Below, piece after piece: positions 32,098 to 43,518 of a stretch of DNA of 64,000 nt. The first letter of the stretch is position 1, and every line of letters begins with the position of its first letter. The DNA comes from Zygnema cylindricum (taxonomy: Eukaryota; Streptophyta; Zygnematophyceae; Zygnematales; Zygnemataceae): the NCBI GenBank assembly GCA_037447655.1, contig JBBHKE010001577.1, positions 173,545 to 237,544 of the forward strand, read 5' to 3'. The notes below the pieces were generated by a model. That model was not told where the DNA came from, did not search any database, and saw only the letters and a program-made list of their open reading frames with translations. The position numbers were made by a program, and so were the translations under genes.

Positions 32098-33054
32098 TGT
32101 AACAGTAATAGCGGGTCAAACTTGTTCGTAAAGGGGTATTTAGGTATTATGATTATAGAGTACTAAATTTGATAGACGTCCGCGAAAGAATCACGCGATT
32201 TGGAGTTATATATCAAAAGTTATAGCGATGGGTGTATTTAGGCGACAGCGTAGGGGTATAAGTAATAAGCGGTTATCATTGAAACGGGTTAAGGGTCAAA
32301 TTAATACCGAAATTTCGCGTGCACGTTTCATAAAGTTCTAATGAAATGTTTAGTATGCACGGTGGTTCGTTTCGTACAATTTTTAGTACGAAACGTCACT
32401 TTCACTTAAGGAAATTTCGTAGAAAGTTTCGCGTGCGAAATTTGTGACGCACGATCGTGCGAAGTCGCGTTTCGTTTGGCGCGCACTTTTGCACGTAAAT
32501 GTTACGTAGTGAAACGTAGCGTTTGATTGGTTAGAAATGCTACGTAGTTAGTAAGAGATTTCGCACGTTTTTGCATTGGTCAGTTTGAGTCATTGCTGAT
32601 CAATGATTGGCCCAAGTAAAACCTGTTCAGCGGAGCGTTGACTCTGGCCTGGCTAGTCCAAGGCGATGATGGATAAATAGTGAAGTCTAAGAGGAGAGTA
32701 AACATCTTTTCATTAGGGAAATGTTTGTGGAAATCTGACTGATCTTGGTCCTGAGCGATTAAAACCAAATTGGAGCATTGGCATTTTGGCATTGAAATCT
32801 CTTACAAACTAAGTAGTGTTTTAGTAGTTAAGAGATAGAATTATTAATAGTGGAGAGTAGAGGAAAACACTTTAATAAGAAGGGTTGAGCCACAAGGGCA
32901 AGAGACCAAGCTAATGATATGTGGACAGAAGCTTCTTCTAATTTAAAGTTTATCTTTATATGAGTGATGGATGTGTATTTTCCAATGTGTGGAATGTGTG
33001 GTTGAAATTGATTGAAGTAATGGGATTTTCTGAGAGGTTATAAATCCTATTACA
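32098..33054 (+). repeat. Ty3-B 3' LTR (957 bp)
   Basis: Begins TGTAACAGTAATAG after the purine tract and ends AATCCTATTACA. It contains the palindrome GCACGATCGTGC. The reverse-strand solo LTR (46883-52041) has the same ends (TGTAAAAGGATTT ... CTGTTACA). Confidence 0.88.
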
Positions 33055-33061
33055 AAAATCC

Positions 33062-33129
33062 CGTAACACAACTTACGATGAAGGTGCTGACAAAAGACCT
33101 ATAACAGAAACGCCTACTTTTAAACTATG
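33062..33129 (+). mobile_element. MITE1 3'-end fragment
   Basis: TAACACAACTTACGATGAAG... to CGCCTACTTTTAAACTATG matches the right end of MITE1. Ty3-B adjoins it, so it probably inserted into an older MITE1 copy. Confidence 0.75.
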
Positions 33130-33139
33130 GTTTATAGAA

Positions 33140-34142
33140 ATCGACACCTATTCGTACTAGGCCGTACCGCTTATTTTGTTTTTATACGCGAACAACATTA
33201 CAGAGAATTTGCCAATATTCTTTAAAGATCTGGGAGGTAACAATGATCGTTGGATTGGTTTTCGCGAAGCATTCGCTTCGAAAGTTTTTGTAAATGGTGA
33301 TGTACCTTGAGGAGGTACATCGCTATTTACATAAAAATTTGAGCCGCGACACGTTAGATAATGAACACACGTGTCAAGACGGCAGCCAACGGAAATCGAA
33401 AAATTTCGCACATGATACATCCATTCAAAAATCCTAACCGAAATCACAAATGTAATCTCGTAACGAACTTTCGTCACGGTATTTTTGTTAGAGCCCATTC
33501 GACACACTATTTGTGGTAGCGCTCATTCGTCACGCGAAAAAACAGGAAGTAAAAAACCCTAAAAAAATTGAGCTTGTTTTTGACGAGGCGTCTGCAAATA
33601 GTACAAATATTATGTGGTATGATGACCTCGTCCACACGTACATGGTATGCAAATGAAGATTTCAAGTTGAAGTTGGTCGGTGAGAAAAATATTTGACAAT
33701 TTTCAATATACGATCTTATCTTACGAGGTACCATTCAATTTTGAGCACGTGGATTACAGACTGCGCGATAGAACATCGTTCAAAATGTAGCATTCTGTAA
33801 TGTTCGCCGTACGATTATAGGATTTCTTGATGGAACGCCACCCTTAGCCGCAAAATTGAAACGAAACCTCTCAAAACCGGAGTACTATCAGTGTTGTACG
33901 GAAATATTAAAACGCACGAAACGAAATAAACTTTGAACACTATAATAAAACGAACCGCGTAAAAATATCAATTGAAGTTTAAATGAAAAAAAATGCGCGT
34001 CGTCACGCGCGACGAAATTGAGCCACACTATCTACGAATCAACATTAAGGTTTGTTTTATTAATCTAATCTGCTATGTACTTGCATGGATATTTGAACTT
34101 GTTGTAAAGTGACTCATGAACCATAATATGACCGCAGGGAGT
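33140..34142. repeat. AT-rich non-coding stretch with a hairpin
   Basis: No gene was seen. About 33284-33335 folds back on itself: TTTTTGTAAATGGTGATGTACCT is mirrored by AGGTACATCGCTATTTACATAAAAA, with a 5-base loop. The rest is unassigned. Confidence 0.5.
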
Positions 34143-34152
34143 ATGCCAACTA

Positions 34153-34352
34153 CACCTTGAATCGTTATTAGCGTATATAAATTATTAGTGTAAAGAAAAA
34201 ATTAGCGTCATTCATTCTAATTTAGTGCCACGAGACGTGGCAGATTGTGGTCCACTTCCTTAAATAGCGTAATTTATTATAAATTCTGGTATCAATGTCA
34301 AAATGTTGGGGTGCCGATATAGCGTACATAAGGCTGATAACGATTCACGGTG
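34153..34352 (+). mobile_element. MITE2 copy inserted in the first TA of a hAT-like element (200 bp)
   Basis: Ends are CACCTTGAATCGTTATTAG and CTGATAACGATTCACGGTG, flanked by TA on both sides (34151-34152, 34353-34354). It is shorter than other MITE2 copies and lies just inside the left 8-bp target duplication of the hAT-like element. Confidence 0.85.
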
Positions 34353-34832
34353 TAGTGTTGGGTATCGAGGACCTTTTGCCGGTATTCGATATATATCGAG
34401 TTTCAGGTACCCGATAATTGATATATCGCGTCAATATATCGAAAATGAAAATATCGTGATGTATCGCGAATATATTGCCAATATATCGTATTGACGATAT
34501 ATCGAGGCATTAAAAAAATATATGATGAAAATTTTCACAGGTCTCCAAAATCACGTGGCTTCGGGACAAGGTGACCGTAAAATCTTTGCTGAAAGGAAAT
34601 ACGGTTTTTCAGCAGAGTGAAGGAGATCTTTGAGGTACATTGACGCGGTACACTTGCGAAATACACGTACATAATACGCAAGTACAGATTTCTATACGAA
34701 AATGGTCGGTTTTCAAATCTTTGACGATTTTAGAGATTTGATCGTCAACCTACAAGGAACCACTCAAATCAAAACACGTATGTAAAAACTTGTTTATAGT
34801 CGATACGCGATGTAACCGAGGCCTCTGTAAAT

Positions 34833-35605
34833 TAGTGTTGGGTATCGGGAAATTTCATAACGCGATAATTTCGATATTCGATATATTGAATATCGATCAA
34901 GCAGAACTCTCGATATATCGTACCGAGATCAACATAAATTATCGCGATATATAGTAATTTAAAAATTTAATATTTTATATAAAATGCTATTTTAGCGATA
35001 AAGACAAATTGTCTGATACGCGACGTACGACGTGATTTTCGTTCCGTGACTTAAAAGTAGACGCTGCAAAATGTAACCGACAAAAAAGTACTAATACTGT
35101 ACTTCATATAGTTACTTATTTGGGGTATGGTTGCATCAGGAGGTCGCTGTAATCGTACGGACAGCAAAATTTCTGTATTACAGAGGCCTCGGTTACAGCA
35201 CGTATCGTCTGTAAACAAGTTTTTACATACGTGATTTAATTTGAGTGGTTCCTTGTATTTTGACGATCAAATCTATAAAATCGTCAAAGATTTGAAACCG
35301 ACCATTTTCGTATGGAAATCCATACTTACGTTTTACGTACGTGTACTTCACAAGTGTACCGCGTCAATGTACCTCAGAGATCTCCTTCACTCTGCTGACT
35401 TTCAGGAAAAAACCGTACTTCTTTTCGGCAAAGATTTTACGGTCACCTTCTTCGAAGGCACGTGACTTTGGAGACCTGTGATTTTATTTTTTTTCTTTTT
35501 TTTTAATGCTTCGATATATTGTCGATACGATATATTGGCGATATATCGCAATATTATGATTTTCGATATATCGAAGCGATATATCGATTATCGGGTACCT
35601 GAAAT

Positions 35606-35684
<79 letters not shown>

Positions 35685-35754
35685 ATATATATATATATCT
35701 ATATATATATATATCTATATATATATATATCTATATATATATATATATATATAT
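34833..35754 (+). mobile_element. Inner hAT-like copy ending in a TA microsatellite
   Basis: Starts TAGTGTTGGGTATCGGGAAA and runs forward to the sequence GGGTACCTGAAATTCGATATAT, where the expected right end is replaced by a (TA)n tract. The right terminal repeat is therefore missing. Confidence 0.65.
35608..35754. repeat. (TA)n microsatellite with CTATATA interruptions
   Basis: About 147 bp of TA repeats with four TATCTA interruptions. It expanded from the GATATATATCG phrase at the end of the hAT-like element. Confidence 0.95.
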
Positions 35755-36246
35755 GGACGATGTGCGTGATTGCTTCGCGAATCTAAAAAAGTGAAAAATC
35801 CAACGGTCGAAATTTACGCCTATAATATTGGAGCCATCCAGTAGACATGTTTCGTCATGTTTCGTCTGATAAAAAAAAAATATAGTACGAATATGTACGA
35901 ATTCGTACGGCATCCAGTAAACAACCCCACTTTTCCTCTAATGGAAGTTCACCCTTAGTACTTTTTTGTCGGTTACAATTTGCGGCGTCTACCTTTAAGT
36001 CACGCAACGAAAATCACGTCGTACGTGGCGTATCAGACAATTTGTCTTTTTCGCTAAAATAACATATTACATAGAAATATAAAATATAAAATTAAAAAAA
36101 AGAATATATATCGCGATATATATCGCGATAATTTATGTTGGTCTCGGTACGATATATCGAGGATTCTGCTCGATCGACATTCGTTATATCGATTATCGAA
36201 ATTATCGCAATATGAATTTACCCGATACCCAACACTAATGCCAACA

Positions 36247-38120
36247 ATGAACACGCTTCTCTAACAAAAGTGCTAGTGTAAGCTATCTGATGACATGGAA
36301 GGATTTCGAAGGCAATTTGAAAGTGAAAAATATCATATAAGGTCAAACACCAAGTAACCAAGAACACGAGAAACATGAAACAACAAACAAAAAGCAGAAG
36401 CCATGATCGTGAATAAAAGATAACAAAACCCAGAAACATATTCGCAAAATCCGACCACACTACGTTTTGACCACAAGCCCTAAGACACAACAGAAGTGCC
36501 TCTGTGTACAGTTGAATTGTCATATGGAGTGGCTTCAACTCTCGGGTATACAAAACCAACTCGGCCACATTCCACGAGTTCTCTGTAGGTATCGAGAGGA
36601 AGGAACTGTGTGTTGATGAAAATGGCTGTAATGCATACTGCATATTACAAGTTCTAGTACACCGTGAATCAATTGAACAACTTTGTGGATTCATATTAGT
36701 GATATTAATTTAGTTACAGTACCAAATAACATGCTGACTCTGGACCATTTGAAGATTTAAAGTTGGAAGGGAAAATACGTTTCATGTTATTGATCCTTTT
36801 CTAGGTTCGAGGGGTAAAATCCAGGCAGAATTGATACAAGGTCATTGACACAAACAACAGCAATACACGGTGTACTGCTTCTGATACTCTTCAAAGGCAA
36901 GGAAACACAGTTAACCGTCAACAACTGATAGAATGCTCAATCTCCACAACGAAACAAGTATAAGCAGACGATCAAACGCATTATACATATTCTTGTTGCT
37001 ATTGGGCATGCAGTTACAAGAGCGAGATGCACCCAGATGTTGAGAAGAAATGCAAATATGGAAACTACTGTGTTTTCAAGGCAAATATTTGTTCATGGAC
37101 ATGCACACTTTTGGGCTTGCAGAAACATCATCAATTCGCATTTAAAAACGCCGGTATGAACATCATTATTTTCACTTTTCAAGCTCTCTCACTGTTACTT
37201 CATACCAGGTACCCCATCCCAAACACTAACTTGCACTCTCTGAGATTGCAACTTATTTGATAACCACTGACATGCCCCCCCATATATACATTAATATTTC
37301 CCTATGAACAACCCTGACTTCTTTTACACTGGTGCCAGTACCATCATGGGAAGACGACTATACAAATCAGTCATGAGGAACTGATACCTAACTGTAACCT
37401 TACAAATTATCATTCAACAGTACAACCGTCCTACTCATTTGCGAGTGCACTTTTTCTTAGAAGTTAACTTCAAAACCTTCACTTGAGCAAGAACATTGAG
37501 GTCGAGGCGTCCAAAGTGGCATACAGACAGTCAAACAGATGAACCAGTAATACCGTTTCATGAGAGACTTGGCTCGAACTTGCAGGACACACATGGAGAT
37601 TTCATCGCGTTTATATCATCGTTGAAAATGTCATCCTCACGCAACAGCACACCTACAAGGGACAAAAAGCAATTCATTCATTAAGACAGGTTAAAATTAA
37701 GCAAGTTACCATAACTTTCCAGCTGCAAGGACCTTTTCATCTGCACGATTCCTAAAAATTATCACTTATCCAAAAACATTTACAAGTCAAAGCCTCCAAC
37801 AAACATCAGTCAGAAGACTTACAATCCTCCTTTCAAAGCCATCCCCACAGTGTCCATCATTCAGCCTTCAGGGTACAAGGAAGTAAGTCAACCATTTATA
37901 TTCAGGAAAAAAACTTTGAAATACGTAGACCAATGTACAGATGCAATAACACAGTAGTACCCTTCCGACTTAAGGTTCCCAACGCACCTCAATTTCACAA
38001 AAACTTCAATATGTGCACAGACTTATACATCGGAAAACAAGCGGCTCTCCAATGCAGCAGAAAGAACTGGATCCCAAAACTGAAAGTGGTTTCAAACAGC
38101 AAGTAGAACCTTCCCGGAGA
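36247..38120. other. Sequence downstream of the host gene
   Basis: No repeat family or convincing gene was recognised. It lies 3' of the minus-strand gene at 38121-41245 and may contain its 3' untranslated region. Reading frames here are short and do not look coding. Confidence 0.4.
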
Positions 38121-41100
38121 TTACCTTCTTTCCCCTTCATACATTCCCAGCGATCGCACTCCACATTCCTGTTGTCTCGCATCTTTGAGCAGGCAGTCAC
38201 CACTTCGCAAAATCAACTGGTCCTTCGAAAAACTGTCAGTTGCAGAACCAGGTACCTCGTGCAGATTTATATGATCTAAAGGGGCAGACATTGCTTCAAC
38301 GGACTGGAATTTAAAAACTTGTATTCCTTGTCCATGATCTTGACTGCTCTTTGTGATACTCCTTCCTGCATTCCGACCACTTTTCTTTGACACAACAGTC
38401 CATTCTTCCTCCTCTTCTCCTCCCTCCCCTGCATTATCCTCAGAAAAGCTGCCTCCTTCCTTTAAAAAACTTGTACTATTCACTAATCCTTCAGAACTCC
38501 CCAAACCGCTATTCACAGAAGTATTTGTACAATCTGCAGCTCCAACGGACTTCAAATCGCCCCCTGGAAGACCTCCGTTCTCTCTTTTTTCCGACTCCAC
38601 TCCAGCCTCTCCATTTCTTATCAAAACACTGACAGGCTGTTGTTTTGAAGAAGCCGCGCTGTTAGTCGTTCCCCCTCCCCCTTTACCATTAGAATTCCTT
38701 GAACAATTTGCCCCACCCTTATTACTGCGGCGTCCTTTTGATGAATCACCACCTTTTCTCTTGCCATGATGTCCTGACAATGACTGATGCCTGCTTTTGC
38801 GGTTGCTGCGTTGGAGAGAAGCAAGTGATCCTACTGTGTGGGAGGTACTGCTGGGAGGAGGATCCCACACTTCTGGAGCCCATCTCACATGCAAATCAGA
38901 GGGACGTGGTTTCCCTCCTCGCAAGGCAGAAGGACGACCCTGAAGCCGAACAGAAAACATAAAACCAATATGGTTAGACTAGAGCTCGGCCAATAACTAA
39001 CAGTAAGAAAAACTAAAAGCAGAATAAACTGATGTCGTAATATTGCTGGCCTACAAACCCAGAATGACAACTTTTATCGAGAAGTTCTCCTACACAGCAA
39101 AATCTTGTGAAAATACTAAACCATGGTCAAAGGTATCTCCTGGTGGCATACCGCAGGGCAAGACGAGGAACGAGAAAGGAAGGGATGCGGGCTCCCTGGC
39201 GATGTGGAGCAAGAGGAACCACTCTCTGATGCATATAACAGATGATTTCCTCTGTTTCGAGTCTTCAACTCCAATTCCTTATCTTTCTGCACCCTTATAG
39301 GCAAGCTTGCAGACCGGACAAGTGGCAATTGGAAATCATCAGAGTCCTCTGAGTCTGTGTCGCTGACGGACGGTAATAGTGGAAGAGATACACATTTGGA
39401 AGTCAGCATCGATGCTGAGGAAATAAGCGAGGAAGCCATTGTTGACTTTGTCGGTTTGCTTCCACCTCTTTCCCCATCTTGAATTTTTTGTTGAGCAATC
39501 TCATTCTTGTCTCTTTGACCAGCAGCTGAATCTGCAGAACTTTTGAACGAAGGCCGGCGAGCCCACTGGATCTCTTCACTTTTACTAATTTCTTTGACAG
39601 CTTTCACATCTACTTTAGCAGCATTTGATGCAACGAAACAATGATCAGTAAGTGAAAAACAAGATAGTACAGGACGATTATTTCCAGCCGCAATTTGTAC
39701 AGGTTTTGCATTGTTTTGTTTCCTGCAAAGCAAACAAAAACAGCAGTCAAGGTTAATGACCAGTAAAACAGAAAATAACTTCGGAGAAGCAACAATAGAA
39801 AATATAAAAAGCTGCCTGATAAAGAGCGAACAGAAGACTTCCAAGAGCAAATCTTCCATATGAACAGTTTGCCGTGCTTCTAAACATACTGTTCACCACC
39901 TCGATCCATTTTCTATATAGAAGTACCTCTCCTAAAACTAAAGTACTATCACTGTGTAACACATAGATATGAGATTGTAAACATTCTTTCACTGGAGTAG
40001 CCAAGGAAGGAAGATAACTTAGAGTAAGTTGAGTCTTGAAAGCAAAAGAGTGTCAAGAAAGTCAATAGAGTCACAAAGTGCAAAGAAAATCATTGGATTA
40101 ACAAATGTCAGTGCATTACATGCGCTTAAGTACGTTAATCGACTTTAGTCTGCAGAATGCTCTTAGACGAGCACCTGCATCACACAGCACAATGAGTGTG
40201 CGATGCAAATATAAGCATTATCAAAAGGTGATGTGATTTTAAAAATTCTCCTGGTCACTGGTTTCCAACTTACACAATTTGCAGAAGCTAGACCATGTAA
40301 CTTCTAAGTGTGATCCACAAAATCATTACTACAATATTCAAACTGAACTGACAGGATTCACTGTAGAGGATGAAGTACAAAAGCAAAACTCTGCATTAAA
40401 CACAGTCACAACCCAATATATGCCAAATAGTCCACGGCTAATGATACTGACACTATGTCAGCATCTCAATTTCGTGCGGTCTGTGAAGATGTCGTGCAAA
40501 GGGCATCTTCGAATCAAAACCGATAAAAATTAGCAAAAAAACCATTCACGCATGACCGTCCCTGCTGAAAGGACTTGCCAAAAATGAAAGTGTGCACTAA
40601 AAAGTATTCTCACGGGGCTTGGAAAATTGCACACGGTAGCTGGATAAAACAAAAAGAATGAGAGGCAGATGAATATTGCTAGTATTCCATGTCCACTCGG
40701 ACTAATACCTGTCGAAGTACAAAACTGTGCACATGACGCATTGCACAGAAAGGCACAGACAAGAGAAGATTGCAAATTGATAGTCACTGGCTTGCTTCTA
40801 AATTGAAACATAAATTCAAGGAATTCCCCAGCCAATTACAGATTCAGTCGAAAAAAAAGGCATAAATTGCTACCGTGAGATAGCTTCGATACAATGATGG
40901 ACAAATTCTACTACATTTTACCTCAAAAGGCAACCTTTTCTGCTCGAGTTGTGTCCATATGCAAACTAACCTGACTCTGGTTTCTTTTGTGCGACAATTG
41001 CAGCAAGAGCTACAGTCCAATTCGCAGTCTTTGCAGGAGATCTGGACCTTTTGGTCATCACATTCTTTCGAGATTTCATCGAATTTCAATTCAGAAGGAC

Positions 41101-41245
41101 AATCCTCGGAAATAGCAGATTTCGCATGGTTTTCCTGATTGGAAGAAACTACACCAGAACTGGTGCTGATCTCTGCGCGTTTGTTGTCAGAAAGAACATA
41201 ATCTGCAACCTTAACAGGTCTGCAGGAGAAAGACTCAGCCACCAT
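38121..41245 (-). CDS. Three-exon host gene: plant-type conserved protein of unknown function
   Basis: Predicted exons on the minus strand are 40971-41245, 39122-39722 (or ending at 39152) and 38121-38939. The exon 1 donor is CAG|GTTAGT, the exon 2 acceptor TTTGCAG|G and the exon 3 acceptor GCTTCAG|GGT. The exon 2 donor is either ATG|GTTTAG or the better GCG|GTATGC; both keep frame. The product is about 554-564 residues. Residues about 55-85 are cysteine-rich (C-K-D-C-E-L-D-C-S-S-C-C-N-C). The middle is serine-rich, with S-D-S-E-D-S-D-D-F-Q-L-P-L-V-R-S-A-S-L-P. Exon 3 has L-H-V-R-W-A-P-E-V-W-D-P-P and S-H-T-V-G, a signature I remember from uncharacterised plant proteins (usually W-A-P-D-V-Y-D-P-P). 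A basic Ser/Gly/Lys tract and an acidic E-E-E-E-E-W-T-V-V-S-K-K stretch follow. No catalytic domain was seen. A further intron at the end (AAG|GTAATC near 38125) cannot be excluded. Confidence 0.7.
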
Positions 41246-41976
41246 GGAGATAGAAAGCTCGAAGGGAAGATTCAGTAGTCGCGATTCAACAGCCGTGCTT
41301 GGAATTTGGAAGATTCAGGATAAAGTGATCATGGCTACTCCTTTTCAAACCGGTATTGTCTCCTTCAATTCGGAAGTACAAATTCGTACATCCTCGTACG
41401 GAGATTTTGAAGGATAGTACCAGGAAGGACAGAAAGATCTCCGGCTAACAGTATATTTGTAAGCTGGCAAGACGTTGTACGGATACATCTGATAAGAAGT
41501 TTCACTGGTCGTGTGAACGCTTCAGTCTTCAGACAGTGTGAACGCCCTCATTGCCATTCTGAAAACGAGTGCAAAATGTGAACAAACCATCTAAGTGACA
41601 ATGTGGTGTGAATGGCCTAGTGTGAAATGGTCAGAGAAAAAAAATGGAAACATCGAAGAATGAGGTACGGTTTTTCTGCGGAAAAGGACATTCCAGAATG
41701 GACGAAAAGAAAACATAAACAACCAAATCCGGCAAAAAATTAGGCAAACGACAAAAAAAATCCCCCTGTTAAAAAACTTCTTCACTAAAGAGGTTCACCG
41801 CTCACTGAGAATAAAATATTCATAACAAAAAAAAAAACACGAAAAAATAATGCAAAGGAATAAGAAAAGTATTATTCAAAAATTAACAACGCTAATATAG
41901 TGCTGGTTCCTTCTCCCCTTCAGTCAAAAAATAGCGTTAATAAACAATTATCTTTCTTGAACCTAATCCTCTAAAC
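41246..41976. promoter_or_regulatory. Upstream region of the host gene
   Basis: The 730 bp between the gene's ATG and the MITE1 insertion should hold its 5' UTR and promoter (minus strand). No clear TATA box was picked out. A MITE1 copy bounds it at 41977. Confidence 0.35.
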
Positions 41977-42427
41977 CATAGTTCAAAAGTAGGTGAAAGT
42001 ACGCCCATACAATATGCCTATTGAACGCAAAACATACACTATGACCTTAAGACCCATATTGTATTGGTAGCAAAATGAAAAAAAAAAGTAACATGGTTGA
42101 GTTGCACATCGATCGATATAGAATTAAACGTCATGTCTAATTTTTTAAAAACATTCGGACAAAAAAAAATGTGAGTTTTGAGGTATTTTTTATTTAAACC
42201 GTCAGATTTGGACGATCAGACGGTCGCTGATAAAAGTAGCAATCTAAGAAGATCACATGAAAAGCCCAGAACACAACTTACGATATGACTATCGTCAGAT
42301 TTGGACGATCGGACGGTCGCTGGTCAAAGTAGCGATTTAAGAAGATCACATGAAAAGCCTATAACACAACTCACGATAAAGGCGCCGACCAAAGGCCTAC
42401 AATAGAAACGCCTACTTTGGAACTATG
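41977..42427 (+). mobile_element. MITE1 copy A
   Basis: CATAGTTCAAAAGTAGG at the start and CCTACTTTGGAACTATG at the end form terminal inverted repeats. The 8-bp duplication CTCTAAAC (41969-41976, 42428-42435) is perfect. It has the internal tandem duplication of the GATCAAAGTAGCGAT...AGAAGATCACATG block also seen in copy F. Confidence 0.93.
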
Positions 42428-42435
42428 CTCTAAAC

Positions 42436-43443
42436 AGTTGAAACCCAGGCAAGTGAGCTGCATTGAAATTTATAACACTAATATATTTCATAAGCTAGTT
42501 TTACAGACAGTTAGATCCTATCACTTTTTCGTTGTGCTAATGTAATACAATTCAACAAAATTTGGTTATTGATGTTTAAATTTGTTAATATAACGAAAAC
42601 GTGAAAGGGGGAAAAGTGACACCATTAGTTACCCATTAAAAGTAAACCCACCCCATGCGAGAAAAAAATTGGGGCTCTCGTCCGATTTATCACACGAAGC
42701 ATTTTCAGTTCTACAAACATAGTCGTTGTAAATGTTATAAAAACAAGTGAGTAAAGTAAAACACACCCAACAACAATGACCATCTGGTCTTAATTCTAAT
42801 GTGTTTGATAAAGATTTATAATTTTATGTTAGTTTTGTTTTTTTACTAACACATAAAGTTTTACATTGGTTATGTAATGTTGTGGTGTATCGTACATCTT
42901 TTTTTTTTTACCATTTTTTACATTAAATTATTCCTTATGATTCATCAATACTATACTCGAATTAATGACTCTCGACAACTCACGAATAAATACATCATTT
43001 AAAGATGATGATTGCATTCTGTAATCTACGATACTTTCACGTTTATCTTAATTCTTAAGTGGTATCTCGTTTGTTAATATGGTCGACAAATTTGTGTACT
43101 CGATAACTGTTTTACGGTACATATAATTGAATAAATATGTATTGTTGTGATAACGTCGGCTCTCGATGCTAAGTGTTACAAGTGAACCTATGTATCAATA
43201 CGCGGTGATAACTTATTTAGAGTAATATGCAGCCATTACATCCGTTGTTAATGTAACAGTAGTGTTAATCATTGGACTGGTTTTCAAATATATTTATAAA
43301 ACTTAAAATTGAACAATATTCGACGAAATTTAAAGTAAAATTTTAAGATGTTCTTATATCACAATATTGTCACTTTTAAATTTCGATATTGTAAACAATT
43401 TTGAGCTTGTATACATTCTAAAAATGTTGAATGTATGTATATA

Positions 43444-43518
<75 letters not shown>

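Larger units (their letters stand above)
29397..33054 (+). mobile_element. Ty3/gypsy element Ty3-B, 3' part (RT to 3' LTR)
   Basis: Continues Ty3-B from 19702. It holds RT, RNase H, integrase, a chromodomain remnant, a purine tract (AAGAGGGGATGA, about 32086-32097) and the 3' LTR. A related solo LTR on the other strand is at 46883-52041. Confidence 0.92.
34151..36238 (-). mobile_element. hAT-like non-autonomous element with nested copies
   Basis: The element runs from TAGTGTTGGGTATCGAGG (34353; its leading TA is at 34151 before the MITE2 insertion) to ATACCCAACACTA (36238). It is flanked by perfect 8-bp duplications ATGCCAAC (34143-34150, 36239-36246). TAGTG fits the hAT terminal consensus YARNG. 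A second copy in the opposite direction starts at 34833. Its interior (35160-35610) is an inverted copy of 34353-34830, giving a large palindrome. There is no transposase. Confidence 0.85.

Noticed and set aside
35478-35786. Frame of alternating I-Y residues
   Set aside because: Translation of the TA microsatellite.
36218-36694. 158-codon minus-strand frame with hydrophobic segments
   Set aside because: It begins inside the right edge of the hAT-like element and has no recognisable motif; probably chance.
38353-38769. 138-codon plus-strand frame
   Set aside because: Antisense shadow of exon 3 of the host gene, whose biased codons keep the opposite strand open.
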